Source: Bacteroidales bacterium UBA6267
GTDB lineage: Bacteria; Bacteroidota; Bacteroidia; Bacteroidales; UBA1556
Direction of reading: 5' to 3'
Length of the DNA: 22,574 nucleotides
Assembly (NCBI GenBank): GCA_002440745.1
Contig: DJVB01000047.1
Location: 34,456 to 57,029, forward strand
Part shown: one piece after another, positions 22,542 through 22,574 of the stretch
Layout of the letters: each line of letters starts with the position of its first letter
Position numbering within the stretch: position 1 is the first letter of the stretch
Notes under the pieces: model-generated
What the model saw: only the letters and a program-made list of their open reading frames with translations
What the model was told of the DNA's origin: nothing
The model's database searches: none
Made by a program: the position numbers and the translations under genes

Positions 22542-22574
22542 CGATATTCTTTTTTATCCTTTCTTTTTTGTCTT

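Overview
The window reads as a chromosomal segment of a Bacteroidota (Bacteroidetes) bacterium. Three things point that way. The gene families are typical of the phylum: a complete SUF operon ending in a DUF59 gene, and a DUF2520 / KdsC-like / UbiA / Maf gene string. Start codons generally lack Shine-Dalgarno sequences. Several genes are preceded by exact copies of the Bacteroidota -7 promoter element TAnnTTTG. The DNA is AT-rich. I saw no tRNA, rRNA, CRISPR array, transposase or phage gene. Most of the window is core metabolism; the two ends are the accessory-looking parts.

Layout. Positions 1-345 are gene-free and hold a 60-bp direct repeat in two copies. On the minus strand follow an outer-membrane beta-barrel protein (346-999) and a TauE/SafE permease (1039-1824). 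A YhbP-like flavin-fold protein (1869-2309) diverges from the permease. After a 454-bp gap with two inverted repeats comes a long class II, B12-dependent ribonucleotide reductase (2764-5481), closed by a bidirectional terminator shared with a convergent Nudix hydrolase (5527-6123, minus). The Nudix gene diverges tightly from pyrE (6131-6772), which is followed by an SRPBCC-fold protein (6793-7197). An unknown lipoprotein (7542-8267) converges on prs (8401-9348, minus) across a second bidirectional terminator.

From 9664 to 12532 a tight plus-strand operon encodes a DUF2520 Rossmann protein, a KdsC-like HAD phosphatase, a UbiA prenyltransferase and a Maf nucleotide pyrophosphatase. It overlaps by 4 bp the end of the opposing SUF operon (12529-18200, minus), whose transcription order is sufB-sufC-sufD-sufS-sufE-DUF59. 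Together these make a complete scaffold, ATPase, cysteine desulfurase, sulfur acceptor and maturation factor for Fe-S clusters. A large orphan hybrid histidine kinase (18407-21541) diverges from it.

The right end (21542-22574) is the most unusual part. A secreted protein of unknown function (21788-22399) lies between two copies of a short module. Each copy has a -7 promoter element, a short leader and a start codon followed by the same 16-residue peptide, MQSTYTRGTTYFELSN. The peptide resembles the piece of Bacteroidota RHS core domains that normally precedes HLGNV. All five base differences within its codons are synonymous. This suggests fragments of an RHS toxin/immunity locus or a small cassette-like arrangement, which is an inference.

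The nucleotide-linked genes (nrdJ, pyrE, prs, Nudix, Maf) sit close together but in separate transcription units. pyrE uses and prs makes PRPP, and nrdJ supplies deoxynucleotides.
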